In this document: in pieces, positions 1 through 5,900 of the stretch
Numbering within the stretch: position 1 is the stretch's first letter
How the letters are laid out: every line of letters starts with the position of its first letter
Assembly (NCBI GenBank): GCA_964586675.1
Contig: CAZPHQ010000033.1
Location: 1-29,312, forward strand
Source of the DNA: JADLGH01 sp964586675
GTDB taxonomy: Bacteria > Desulfobacterota_D > UBA1144 > Nemesobacterales > UBA2774
Length of the DNA stretch: 29,312 nucleotides
Direction: 5' to 3'
Translations under genes and position numbers: made by a program
Notes under the pieces: generated by a model
The model's database searches: none
Told to the model about the DNA's origin: nothing
What the model saw: the letters and a program-made list of their open reading frames with translations, nothing else

Positions 1-63
1 AAGAATGACGTGGTAAGGCACCCCCTTGTTAGAAAAATTATCGAGGCCTATGAGAGTGCGTAA
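1..63 (+). CDS. C-terminal end of a gene cut by the window edge
   Basis: Frame 1 is open from the first base to a TAA at 61-63 and encodes 20 residues ending RKIIEAYESA. No start is visible, so if real this is the tail of a gene that begins outside the window. The segment is too short to assign, and an open stretch of this length could be chance. Confidence 0.3.
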   Translation, partial: KNDVVRHPLVRKIIEAYESA

Positions 64-186
64 TCATTACATTTTTTACTTTTGGAAGATATCATATTTC
101 AAATCAGGTCGATCTTGATATTTCCTTGTCGTCATAACATTCGTCATGACAGTTTAGAACGGGTGTATTGAAACATCCCGGAGGTT

Positions 187-283
187 GTGGGAGAATATTC
201 GTATGTTCATGGGTTATCTTGATGGATGTAGGAGTAATAGAGTGAGATTATGAGTGTACCAGTTTTAAAAGTGGGAGAATATT
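187..283 (+). repeat. Duplicated 13-mer carrying a ribosome binding site
   Basis: GTGGGAGAATATT occurs at 187-199 and again at 271-283. Each copy holds a GGGAG Shine-Dalgarno-like core and is followed by an ATG reading MGYLDG (209) or MGDFDA (288). The first copy opens a 16-codon ORF (203-253, MFMGYLDGCRSNRVRL) whose TGA overlaps another ATG at 250 (ATGA) that opens a 21-codon ORF ending at 315. The pattern looks like a decayed partial duplication of the start of the gene at 288, or a short leader peptide. Nothing else is recognised in 64-249, which is very AT-rich. Confidence 0.4.
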
Positions 284-287
284 GGAT

Positions 288-572
288 ATGGGCGACTTCG
301 ATGCTAAAGACCTAAAATTGACCAGTGTCGGCGACGATCCTGATGAAGCATTAATCCTGGGTGACAAGAAACATTCTATTGTTATTGAGGGGTGGCAGAC
401 GTCAGGCAGGTTTACTGCGATACCGACGAAGTCTATGGGAAAACTCAGGGAATTATTGGATTATAACAGGTGGTCCGGATTAACAGATCGTGCCGGTGAG
501 ATGCATTTGATAGACATAGAGGCAGAGTTAGTGAAGATACGGAAGCTCCTGTTTCCGCAAGATGAGTTGTGA
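288..572 (+). CDS. Hypothetical phage protein, 94 aa
   Basis: I do not recognise this protein. The start is taken at ATG 288 because a GGGAGA motif ends about 10 nt upstream; an in-frame TTG at 282 lies too close to that motif. The protein is acidic at the N terminus (GDFDAKDLKL) and looks like a small mixed alpha/beta domain ending in a charged helix (EAELVKIRKLLFPQDEL). It lies 9 nt upstream of the probable small terminase and probably shares its transcript. No transmembrane segment, cysteine cluster or DNA-binding motif is visible. Confidence refers to its being a real gene. Confidence 0.65.
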   Translation: MGDFDAKDLKLTSVGDDPDEALILGDKKHSIVIEGWQTSGRFTAIPTKSMGKLRELLDYNRWSGLTDRAGEMHLIDIEAELVKIRKLLFPQDEL

Positions 573-581
573 GGTTGTGAG

Positions 582-1067
582 ATGGGTACAGATGTAGCAG
601 TCAAAGAAGACGAAAACAGTCATTATATCGCAGAACACGTTGTATCCCTCAAACATTTCCCTCCGAAGTTGAGGAAGTTGGCGAAACATCTCCTGGAATC
701 AGGTCCATGTACGATCAATGAAGCGTGTAGAGTGCTAAAGCTTAACCAGGACAGTATTCATGTTATGATCTGGAAGTCTAAGAAAAAAGGCAATGATTTC
801 CAGAAGTTTATAGATGAGAGAGCCAGTGAGATATTACACCGAAATAAGCTCGGAGTTTACAGTGCGTTGGTGGAGGGGGCGGTTTCGCATACGCCTCAGG
901 CTACCAGCGACCGGAAATTGTACTTCCAGCTGACCGGCGACTTGAAGGAAAACACCGTAAATATTGGCACTCTCACCGTCGGTGTAGTCATTCAGCAGCC
1001 GTCTCAGGACACGCGCGAGAAGGGGATTATCGACGTCGAGCCGATGATACCACAAGCTAAGAAGTGA
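582..1067 (+). CDS. Probable small terminase subunit (TerS-like)
   Basis: The 161-aa product has the outline of a phage small terminase, the DNA-recognition partner of the large terminase in genome packaging. Residues about 30-70 (PKLRKLAKHLLESG, then TINEACRVLKLNQDSIHVMIWKSKKKGNDF) read as a helix-turn-helix. Next comes a helical oligomerisation-like stretch with RKLYFQLTGDLKENT, a wording common in TerS proteins. The tail VNIGTLTVGVVIQ is beta-like, as in the portal-facing end of these rings. The length fits the family. The start ATG has a GAGG motif 7 nt upstream. The large terminase lies more than 25 kb away at 26161-27867, which is unusual. Another HTH protein of the phBC6A51-like type is the main alternative, and that type is itself usually TerS. 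Confidence 0.55.
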   Translation: MGTDVAVKEDENSHYIAEHVVSLKHFPPKLRKLAKHLLESGPCTINEACRVLKLNQDSIHVMIWKSKKKGNDFQKFIDERASEILHRNKLGVYSALVEGAVSHTPQATSDRKLYFQLTGDLKENTVNIGTLTVGVVIQQPSQDTREKGIIDVEPMIPQAKK

Positions 1068-1083
1068 CACAAGATATTGTGTC
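1066..1083. other. Perfect 7-bp hairpin at the end of the small terminase gene
   Basis: GACACAA (1066-1072) and TTGTGTC (1077-1083) form a perfect stem with a GATA loop, beginning inside the TGA stop codon. No T-run follows, so it is not a classical intrinsic terminator. It could protect the 3' end of the mRNA or be a protein site. Confidence 0.45.
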
Positions 1084-1374
1084 TGTGGTACATACACTCA
1101 TAGCGTACCTGCATAAGTCCCCGTAATCATTGCATCCCCAAATTAAATTAATGTCCGATAAGATTCATTATGTAAACTCGTAAGCAGGAAATGTGTAAGC
1201 GGGGGAGGGATATTTCTCTCTGGAAATGAAGGGGGTGCCTGTAATTTTGGAGGGGGGGGGTGGCCGTACCCACGTACCCCACCCGTCCGGGGAGGCGAGC
1301 AGCCCCCGCCCCCACGCGCAGCGTAGGGTCCTACCTCCCGCGCCTAGGTCGAATTTTCTGTTTGTCTTAATTTA
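1084..1374. other. Non-coding gap with G-runs and GC-rich hairpins; candidate packaging site
   Basis: The left part (1084-1200) is AT-rich with nothing recognisable. From 1201 the strand carries G-runs, including nine Gs at 1252-1260. A strong hairpin follows at 1258-1284: GGGTGG pairs with CCACCC and GTAC pairs with GTAC around a CCAC loop. Further small stems are GGGG/CCCC near 1289-1306 and GTAGG-GT-CCTAC near 1322-1333. A compact GC-rich structured island in AT-rich DNA beside a small-terminase gene is a reasonable place for a pac or cos site. This is inference from position and structure only. Confidence 0.35.
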
Positions 1375-1383
1375 TGTTATATT
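1375..1383 (+). promoter_or_regulatory. Extended -10 promoter (TGTTATATT), possibly giving a leaderless mRNA
   Basis: TGt at 1375-1377 precedes TATATT at 1378-1383, an extended -10 element; the -35 region is weak. Exactly 8 nt separate the box from ATG 1392, so transcription would begin about at the start codon. No Shine-Dalgarno motif is present. Confidence 0.5.
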
Positions 1384-1391
1384 GTCCTGTA

Positions 1392-1628
1392 ATGGTTAAA
1401 TATGTTCTAGTCCCCCAAGAAGTTAAATCGGCGGATGGAGATAGACACTTCATCTCTGCCCCTCAACTAGCGGATTTATATGGGGTCTCAATGAAGGACT
1501 GTATAATCCGTGATTACCGAAGGCCGGAAACATTATTGGGGTATTCCGAGGATTACTTGAATAGTTTAACTTGGCTCCTGGTGCAGGACGACGGACAATA
1601 TTCACTTCCCCCCTCTCCTGTCTCTTGA
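1392..1628 (+). CDS. Small conserved-looking phage protein, 78 aa
   Basis: The start is set at ATG 1392; an in-frame ATG at 1374 overlaps the -10 box and would be untranscribed. The sequence runs VKYVLVPQEVKSADGDRHFI, then SAPQLADLYGVSMKDCII, and ends with GYSEDYLNSLTWLL and QDDGQYSLP. The DGDRHFISAPQLADLYGV core resembles small phage proteins of unknown function in which the same words recur (D-x-H-[FY]-I-S-A-x-x-L-x-x-L-Y-x-V). No catalytic motif is visible. It stands alone, with non-coding DNA on both sides and its own promoter, which suggests separate timing from the virion genes. Function unknown. Confidence 0.6.
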   Translation: MVKYVLVPQEVKSADGDRHFISAPQLADLYGVSMKDCIIRDYRRPETLLGYSEDYLNSLTWLLVQDDGQYSLPPSPVS

Positions 1629-1674
1629 GGTTGTTCCCAAGCACAAAAGAGACCGGACTGACATGACTGTTTTG

Positions 1675-1683
1675 TGTTATAAT
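1675..1683 (+). promoter_or_regulatory. Extended -10 promoter (TGTTATAAT)
   Basis: TGt (1675-1677) plus a consensus TATAAT (1678-1683) form an extended -10 element. A CTGACA at 1658-1663 is only 14 bp upstream, so the -35 contact would be poor. An inverted repeat GTCTCTT/AAGAGAC (1620-1626 and 1647-1653) lies just before. Unlike the boxes at 1375 and 1857, no ATG follows at 8 nt. The transcript would start near 1690 and run through about 180 nt with no convincing gene. Confidence 0.5.
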
Positions 1684-1689
1684 CTCCCT

Positions 1690-1856
1690 TAACCCACTTC
1701 CTGCGCTGCACATGTATGGCAGACAAGTGCGCCCGGGGTGTCCGGGAATATGCAGGTGAGAACCCTGCTACAGTGCAGTAGGGGGTGGGTAACAACCTTT
1801 CCTACCCTTACATAGGTCAAGTTTTAGGTATCCGTGTTCCCTTTGTTTATACTTCG
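1690..1856 (+). other. Transcribed-looking leader without a clear gene
   Basis: Downstream of the consensus promoter at 1675 there is no good ORF. ATG 1716 gives 21 codons (MADKCARGVREYAGENPATVQ) with no clear ribosome binding site. The DNA can fold: CTGCT/AGTAG (about 1767-1783) and GGGTA/TACCC (about 1787-1807). It may be an untranslated leader of the gene at 1874, a small RNA, or both. Confidence 0.25.
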
Positions 1857-1865
1857 TGATATACT
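1857..1865 (+). promoter_or_regulatory. Extended -10 promoter (TGATATACT), possibly giving a leaderless mRNA
   Basis: TGa (1857-1859) precedes TATACT (1860-1865). The ATG at 1874 lies exactly 8 nt after the box, the same spacing as at 1383/1392, and no Shine-Dalgarno sequence is present. Confidence 0.5.
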
Positions 1866-1873
1866 CTGATTAT

Positions 1874-2128
1874 ATGCGCGATCATGCATCCTGGAAAGAT
1901 GATGTTTATCGAAATATGAATCAGGCTATCGTCCAATCCCGCGAAGCATGGCTTGAGGATATATGTCGTAACCATGCAATCCCACCTATCAAGGGAGAAG
2001 TTACACAGGGTAAGATTCGTTGGCGGGGTCTTTCGGTGAGGGTTTTCCCTGAGAAAGGCCTCTTGTATGTTTTCCAACGGGGAAAACGGATTGGCTCAGT
2101 GTTACACGTCGGATTCGACAATATTTGA
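1874..2128 (+). CDS. Hypothetical protein, 84 aa
   Basis: The start is placed at ATG 1874 (MRDHASWKDDVYRNMNQ) because an upstream in-frame GTG at 1856 overlaps the -10 box. The first half is helical and charged. The second half (KIRWRGLSVRVFPEKGLLYV, then FQRGKRIGSVLHVGFDNI) reads as a small basic beta-sheet, which might be a nucleic-acid or protein binding surface; that is only an impression. The next gene begins 3 nt after its stop, so the two form a small operon. I do not recognise the family. Confidence 0.6.
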   Translation: MRDHASWKDDVYRNMNQAIVQSREAWLEDICRNHAIPPIKGEVTQGKIRWRGLSVRVFPEKGLLYVFQRGKRIGSVLHVGFDNI

Positions 2129-2131
2129 ATA

Positions 2132-2503
2132 ATGAACATTCTCAACTCTCTGTTGAATATTGGTACTCACATTACTCCTCGGGATGTGCCGTTCCTCTCA
2201 GTGCCGGACTATCAATTCCCTCTTGCGCAGGACACCCTAAACATCCCGGAGAATATAGAATCATGGAAACAGGCCGATATGTTTATGTCCGCAGTGGAGA
2301 GGCAGAAGCTTCTTGATCTGGAGCTTTTTCAAATTGGGTGTTACCCCATTCAATTACCAAAAAAATTTCTTACCCCGCTCCAGAAGACGGCAATCGCTTA
2401 CTGGCGGGATACGACCGATCTTGAATTTCCGGGAGCAAAGCCAATCGAGGTTGAGATATTAAGAATGCTTCGGAGACTGGAGAGGGCTAATGCTACTGCG
2501 TGA
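2132..2503 (+). CDS. Hypothetical protein, 123 aa
   Basis: It begins 3 nt after the previous stop codon and overlaps the next gene by 14 nt, consistent with an operon from the promoter at 1857. The sequence is acidic to neutral and helix-rich, without cysteine clusters or membrane segments. It includes SWKQADMFMSAVERQKLLDL, LTPLQKTAIAYWRDTTDLEF and a basic end (LRMLRRLERANATA, partly read as EILRMLRRLERAN). No family is recognised. An overlapping frame (2125-2316) is a weaker candidate because it lacks this coupling. Confidence 0.55.
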   Translation: MNILNSLLNIGTHITPRDVPFLSVPDYQFPLAQDTLNIPENIESWKQADMFMSAVERQKLLDLELFQIGCYPIQLPKKFLTPLQKTAIAYWRDTTDLEFPGAKPIEVEILRMLRRLERANATA

Positions 2504-2717
2504 TTTTTGGGTACTAGACTGGGAGAACAAGTATTACGTTATCCACGCAGGGGATGACATAAGACTCAGGAGGGCTGAGACTGACGAGATGCGACATCTC
2601 ATGGATCAGTGGTATGACTACTGGTATAAACGGCGTACCGGGGCAGCCGTGGTTGAATATCATCCCGGGATGGAGTGGAGGCCCTCTACCCTTCCCCCTC
2701 CATCAGTTTCTTCATAG
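2490..2717 (+). CDS. Hypothetical protein, 75 aa
   Basis: ATG 2490 lies inside the end of the previous gene and has a good GGAGAGGG motif 5 nt upstream, which supports translational coupling. The product is rich in aromatic residues (LRDFWVLDWENKYYVIHAGDD, shown in part; DQWYDYWYKRR) and ends in a proline-rich tail. The last 32 bases overlap the 3' end of the minus-strand gene at 2686-3036, so the two operons converge with no spacer. The family is not recognised. Confidence 0.5.
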   Translation: MLLRDFWVLDWENKYYVIHAGDDIRLRRAETDEMRHLMDQWYDYWYKRRTGAAVVEYHPGMEWRPSTLPPPSVSS

Positions 2718-3036
2718 CGGATTCGCCTTCTTTATTCCACGTATCGAATAATTCAACGTATATCTTATGGGCGTTAACCTGACCTATGAGGGTATCGGCG
2801 GATTCCCCTTCCCTCCGTTTATGGGGATTAAGGAGGCGGTCGCTGGTGTTCTCGTAATTCTGCCTGGCGAAGTAGCGGATGGTATTGAGGATATCGCTTT
2901 CGGAGAGCTTTTTGGCGAACTCGGCCCTGACTTCGAGCTTTCGCCGGGCTTCTTTCTCCGCTTTTGCCCTCGTATTTTGGGCCTCGGCCTCCGCCATGGC
3001 CCGGATTGTATCGGGTGAGAAGTGAAGTTCAGACAT
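2686..3036 (-). CDS. Hypothetical helical protein, 116 aa, last gene of the portal operon
   Basis: The start is set at ATG 3036 (MSELHFSPDTIRAMAEAEAQ), which has an AGGAG motif just upstream. A longer reading from 3075 would run into the neighbouring gene. The protein is highly charged and almost wholly helical: AEAQNTRAKAEKEARRKLEV is coiled-coil-like, followed by FAKKLSESDILNTIRYFARQ and a final helix ending MKKLMEGEG. This is the last gene of the minus-strand portal block. A small structural or assembly role is possible, but no motif supports a specific function. Confidence 0.6.
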   Translation of the reverse strand: MSELHFSPDTIRAMAEAEAQNTRAKAEKEARRKLEVRAEFAKKLSESDILNTIRYFARQNYENTSDRLLNPHKRREGESADTLIGQVNAHKIYVELFDTWNKEGESAMKKLMEGEG

Positions 3037-3050
3037 GGTTTCTCCTACTC

Positions 3051-3251
3051 TTACTTCTTTGTGTATTCCTCCCACCTGCGCATCTGTCCCGTTGAGCGTT
3101 GATTGCGGGTGGTTTGGATAACTATGGGTTTTCTTGTCTTTGTGACCAGAAGGAAGTTATGAACGAGGCCACAATCACAGCAGGCAACTTTATGGATTTG
3201 ATCAGGTTTCAACGTAATACTCTCTCCATCCTGCACTCTTCTGTATTTCAT
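3051..3251 (-). CDS. Small Cys-containing hypothetical protein, 66 aa
   Basis: ATG 3251 lies 2 nt beyond the portal stop codon and has a weak AGGGAAG motif in the end of the portal gene, so it is probably coupled to portal translation. The core HKVACCDCGLVHNFLLVTKT carries a C-C-x-C plus H pattern. This C-D-C-G-L-V-H arrangement recurs in small phage proteins placed near the portal, in my recollection, and may bind a metal. The C-terminal half is basic (RNQRSTGQMRRWEEYTKK). The function is unknown. Confidence 0.6.
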   Translation of the reverse strand: MKYRRVQDGESITLKPDQIHKVACCDCGLVHNFLLVTKTRKPIVIQTTRNQRSTGQMRRWEEYTKK

Positions 3252-3253
3252 TA

Positions 3254-5098
3254 TTAACTTCCCTGCTGGCCGCCGATTGCACCCTGGGCTGCCAGATCCA
3301 TTAATTGGGAGGGGTCGATGGTGGGCTGGCCGGGAGCGGCGCTGCCGTTCATACCCGTTCCGGGGGGTATTCCGGTTCCTCCCGGCATCCCCATCATCTG
3401 CATTTGCTGGGCCTGCTCGGCGGATATTATGTATTTGTCGGGGTTTTTGTGGGGGAAGAAGAGCTCCATTCCCAATCTCAGCCATTCCGCCCTCTGGATA
3501 AGGTCTTCGCTCCCCTGAACCATCTGGAGGGCATTAATGAAGTTCTGCTGGGCCATATCGTTTACCTGCTCTATGGACGTGGACGAGGGCTTTATATCGA
3601 ACATCCGGCGGATATCGGAGATCGAGAGTCTGTAGAACCCGGCGTCTGGCTCTCCGGCTATCCTCTCGTACTCCGCCTGGCTCATGTACGTCCGGACCTG
3701 GATTATGGTCTTGAGGAATACCGACTTCGACCAGAAAGACACCTTTTTCAGGAAGGTTTCCGTCCGCTTCATGGCGTTTCTCTGAAGCTGGACGACTGTT
3801 GTTGCCGTTTCCCTCCTTGCCGGGGCGTTACCGCGGGTGGTTTCCTGTGAGCTGGTGGCGTCCTGGGCCTCTTTTTCCCACATAGCCTGCTCTGTATAGG
3901 CGTTCTGTGTGATATCCCCCACTTCCAGCACCTTGACGGAGTTATTGACGTCGCGGGTATGGATCAATCCCCCCGGCATCATCACCATTTCGTCGTCCTC
4001 AACGGCGTAAATATCGTTAACGAGGAAGGTCTTGAAGATCCCGAGCTCTATATTTTCGAGCCTCATGGACTTCAGGAGGTTAATTTCTTCCTGATAGGTG
4101 GAGGCTATCCTTCCGACGCCCTGCCCGTACATTTCCCTCGAAAACGACCATAATTTGAGGTCGTCATAGGGGGAGTAGGGATACGGGGGTATCTCAAGCC
4201 TCTGTGCTCCGACGGACGTTTCCACGGTTACGGGCTTGCTCGACTCCCTGACGATCATTCTGTTGGCCGCGAGGGTTGTGGTATGCCCGGTATCCATGTC
4301 GTAGTAGTGGAGAAGGAGCATGGTTCCGTTCTTTTTGTCCCATCCGTCCTGTGGGCGGGCATCCTTGCCAAGCTGGGATAGAAGGTCTTCGTGAACGTCC
4401 GTATCCTCGGGGAGCCAGTTCTTGTCCTTGGCGAGCCGTTCAAGCTCTTCGTCGGAGAGTTTTTTGTAACTGTCGGTCTTTATGCGCCTTTTGTACTCGC
4501 TTGTCGATATCCATTCCTTCATCCATACCCGCCGGCATCCCGAGGCTCGGGAAAGACGGTAGCATTGTCTGTCGGGAACGAGGTCGAATACCGATACGGG
4601 CATGATCCGGGGGCCAAGATATACAGGGCCGCCCATATCGGAGGTTGCACTCGTGTCGAACTGCGGCACCGTCATGGTGAATCCCGTCCCGAAAACGGTG
4701 GTTTCCTGCGCGAAGTCGTAAAAATCGAGCATAAACTCCCGTTCCGGGTGCATTAACAGGAGATTCACCACCTTCTGAAGCTGACGGGCAATTTTGGAAT
4801 CGTTAACCAGCGGATCGGGATAGTTCGTATCCTCGACCGGCTCTATGGTCATTATGTTGTCTTTGAGGAAAAAGCTGTTAAATACTGTGGATACTATGTT
4901 TTCCGTTATGGTGAATACCAGCGGAACGGTCGGGTTGTATTTGTAGGGGTGGGTGTTCGGGTCCCGGAAGCGCATATAGGCGAGATAATCCCGCCTCATA
5001 AAGTCATACTGGGGGCGGACCCTGTTAAAGTCCTCCTGCCAGCAGGTCAAAAGGTCGAGCGTTCTTGATCTTTCCTTCTCGTAGCCCTTTTCGGCCAT
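3254..5098 (-). CDS. Portal protein (head-tail connector ring)
   Basis: This 614-aa protein forms the dodecameric channel at one capsid vertex through which DNA is packaged and ejected. The N-terminal part contains PLVFTITENIVSTVFNSFF (about residues 59-77), typical of the helical crown-proximal start in podovirus portals. Residues about 317-350 hold FSREMYGQGVGRIASTYQEE followed by INLLKSMRLENIELG, the hallmark G-x-G-x-x-x-x-x-x-Q-x-x-I-N region of large portals. A Q/T-rich stem follows, and the C terminus is a low-complexity M/G/P/Q tail typical of barrel regions. An AGGA motif lies 9 nt before ATG. It is transcribed away from the capsid genes, opposite to the usual order, together with the genes on both sides of it. 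Confidence 0.85.
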   Translation of the reverse strand: MAEKGYEKERSRTLDLLTCWQEDFNRVRPQYDFMRRDYLAYMRFRDPNTHPYKYNPTVPLVFTITENIVSTVFNSFFLKDNIMTIEPVEDTNYPDPLVNDSKIARQLQKVVNLLLMHPEREFMLDFYDFAQETTVFGTGFTMTVPQFDTSATSDMGGPVYLGPRIMPVSVFDLVPDRQCYRLSRASGCRRVWMKEWISTSEYKRRIKTDSYKKLSDEELERLAKDKNWLPEDTDVHEDLLSQLGKDARPQDGWDKKNGTMLLLHYYDMDTGHTTTLAANRMIVRESSKPVTVETSVGAQRLEIPPYPYSPYDDLKLWSFSREMYGQGVGRIASTYQEEINLLKSMRLENIELGIFKTFLVNDIYAVEDDEMVMMPGGLIHTRDVNNSVKVLEVGDITQNAYTEQAMWEKEAQDATSSQETTRGNAPARRETATTVVQLQRNAMKRTETFLKKVSFWSKSVFLKTIIQVRTYMSQAEYERIAGEPDAGFYRLSISDIRRMFDIKPSSTSIEQVNDMAQQNFINALQMVQGSEDLIQRAEWLRLGMELFFPHKNPDKYIISAEQAQQMQMMGMPGGTGIPPGTGMNGSAAPGQPTIDPSQLMDLAAQGAIGGQQGS

Positions 5099-5114
5099 TT
5101 ATAAAATCCTGTGT

Positions 5115-5747
5115 TTAGAACGCTTTACGCGTATATGTTATCCATGCTGCATAGAGGTGTATCGCGTCGTCCGCGTGAGCGGCGGGAACCAGGGCGAGAT
5201 TCAGAAACCCGGGCGCAGCCGGTACGTCCGCTGCTGCGAGTGTTACCGTCCTGAGCCCGGCGGTCGCCGAAAGGGCGGCTATGTTGCCCCCGCACTCGGT
5301 ATCGCCGACGTTGAAGAACGCCTGTACGTCTATGACCGGGGTGTTCGTTGCACCGCCCATACCGGCCCAGAGGTTGACGGTCATGTCAGCCGTGTCGTCG
5401 AGATCGTGCGGCAGCGGGATAGTCGGGAACTGTATCTCGCCGGTCGTATTGGCCTTGAAAACCACCCTTGCCGCCTTGTCTGTCGCTGCGTTCACCCTGT
5501 TGAGGGAGAAAATAGCGCCGTCGAGGGCCAGAATACCGCCCGAAGCCTTCTCGGAACCGCCTGTATTGACGACTGTCTCGTCGGCAAAGTCGTTCGAGAG
5601 GATTATTCTTGACGCGAATATGTCTATCGGGATGAATCCGGTTGACAGATTGCCGTTCATAACCGGCAGTAATCGTTCAATTACATATTTAAGAGGGTCA
5701 TTCTGAAAGTAAATATCGTTTTTGTAAGTACCCGGAAGTAGTGCCAT
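5115..5747 (-). CDS. Possible virion surface or decoration protein, 210 aa, first gene of the portal operon
   Basis: The start is set at ATG 5747 (MALLPGTYKNDIYFQNDPLK) because AGGAGG lies 8 nt upstream; an in-frame TTG at 5753 is too close to that site. The protein is beta-rich and alanine/threonine-rich (VVFKANTTGEIQFPTIPLPH; LHAAW-like end IHLYAAWITYTRKAF), with no signal peptide or coiled coil. Composition and position suggest a capsid-associated or fibre-like beta-sandwich, but I do not recognise a family. It is the first gene of the leftward operon, 16 nt upstream of the portal gene, behind a strong ribosome binding site, so it should be made in quantity. Confidence 0.6.
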   Translation of the reverse strand: MALLPGTYKNDIYFQNDPLKYVIERLLPVMNGNLSTGFIPIDIFASRIILSNDFADETVVNTGGSEKASGGILALDGAIFSLNRVNAATDKAARVVFKANTTGEIQFPTIPLPHDLDDTADMTVNLWAGMGGATNTPVIDVQAFFNVGDTECGGNIAALSATAGLRTVTLAAADVPAAPGFLNLALVPAAHADDAIHLYAAWITYTRKAF

Positions 5748-5765
5748 TCTCAAATCCTCCTCTAA

Positions 5766-5780
5766 CCGCTTCTACAGCGG
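5766..5780 (-). promoter_or_regulatory. Hairpin at the 5' end of the leftward leader
   Basis: CCGCT (5766-5770) and AGCGG (5776-5780) form a perfect 5-bp stem with a 5-nt loop. On the minus strand this lies 5-10 nt after the inferred transcription start (about 5786) and immediately before the AGGAGG of the gene at 5747. Confidence 0.45.
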
Positions 5781-5781
5781 A

Positions 5782-5823
5782 GATTTACAAAAATCGTATC
5801 ATAGTTGACCATTTTTGTAAATC
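5782..5823. repeat. Perfect 13-bp inverted repeat, candidate operator
   Basis: GATTTACAAAAAT (5782-5794) is repeated in reverse complement as ATTTTTGTAAATC (5811-5823), with a 16-bp spacer. The arm centres are 29 bp apart, close to three helical turns. The right arm covers the -35 box of the leftward promoter and the left arm overlaps its -10 box and start site. The rightward -35 box begins only 3 bp beyond the right arm. This is what a regulator site for a divergent promoter pair would look like. Confidence 0.55.
5793..5821 (-). promoter_or_regulatory. Leftward promoter for the portal operon
   Basis: On the minus strand, TTTACA (5821-5816), a 17-bp spacer and TACGAT (5798-5793) form a sigma70-type promoter. 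Transcription would start near 5786 and read a hairpin, then the ribosome binding site of the gene at 5747. Confidence 0.5.
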
Positions 5824-5826
5824 ATA

Positions 5827-5856
5827 TTGACAAATTTTGCGCTTTTAGGATAAAAT
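5827..5856 (+). promoter_or_regulatory. Rightward promoter for the scaffold-capsid operon
   Basis: TTGACA (5827-5832, consensus) is followed after 18 bp by TAAAAT (5851-5856). The inferred start is near 5863, directly before the leader hairpin and the ribosome binding site of the scaffold gene. Confidence 0.65.
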
Positions 5857-5865
5857 CTGTCATAT

Positions 5866-5887
5866 GATGTGCAGGATAATGCGCATC
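5866..5887 (+). promoter_or_regulatory. Hairpin at the 5' end of the rightward leader
   Basis: GATGTGC (5866-5872) pairs with GCGCATC (5881-5887), including one G-U pair, around an 8-nt loop. It begins about 3 nt after the inferred start and ends 1-2 nt before the TAAGGAG of the scaffold gene. 5'-terminal hairpins in this position are known to stabilise phage mRNAs. Confidence 0.45.
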
Positions 5888-5900
5888 TTAAGGAGCACAC

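Noticed and set aside
1620..1653. GTCTCTT/AAGAGAC inverted repeat after the gene at 1392 as a terminator
   Set aside because: The loop is 20 nt, the stem is only 7 bp and no T-run follows, so it is not a convincing intrinsic terminator.
173..2256. AACATCCCGGAG present near 173 and again near 2241
   Set aside because: A shared 12-mer in this length of DNA is easily chance, and the second copy is inside a coding frame.
2686..5753. The 13-bp inverted repeat at 5782-5823 as a recombinase site that flipped the portal block
   Set aside because: No copy of either arm was found near the other edge of the block around 2686-2720, and no recombinase gene is in the window.
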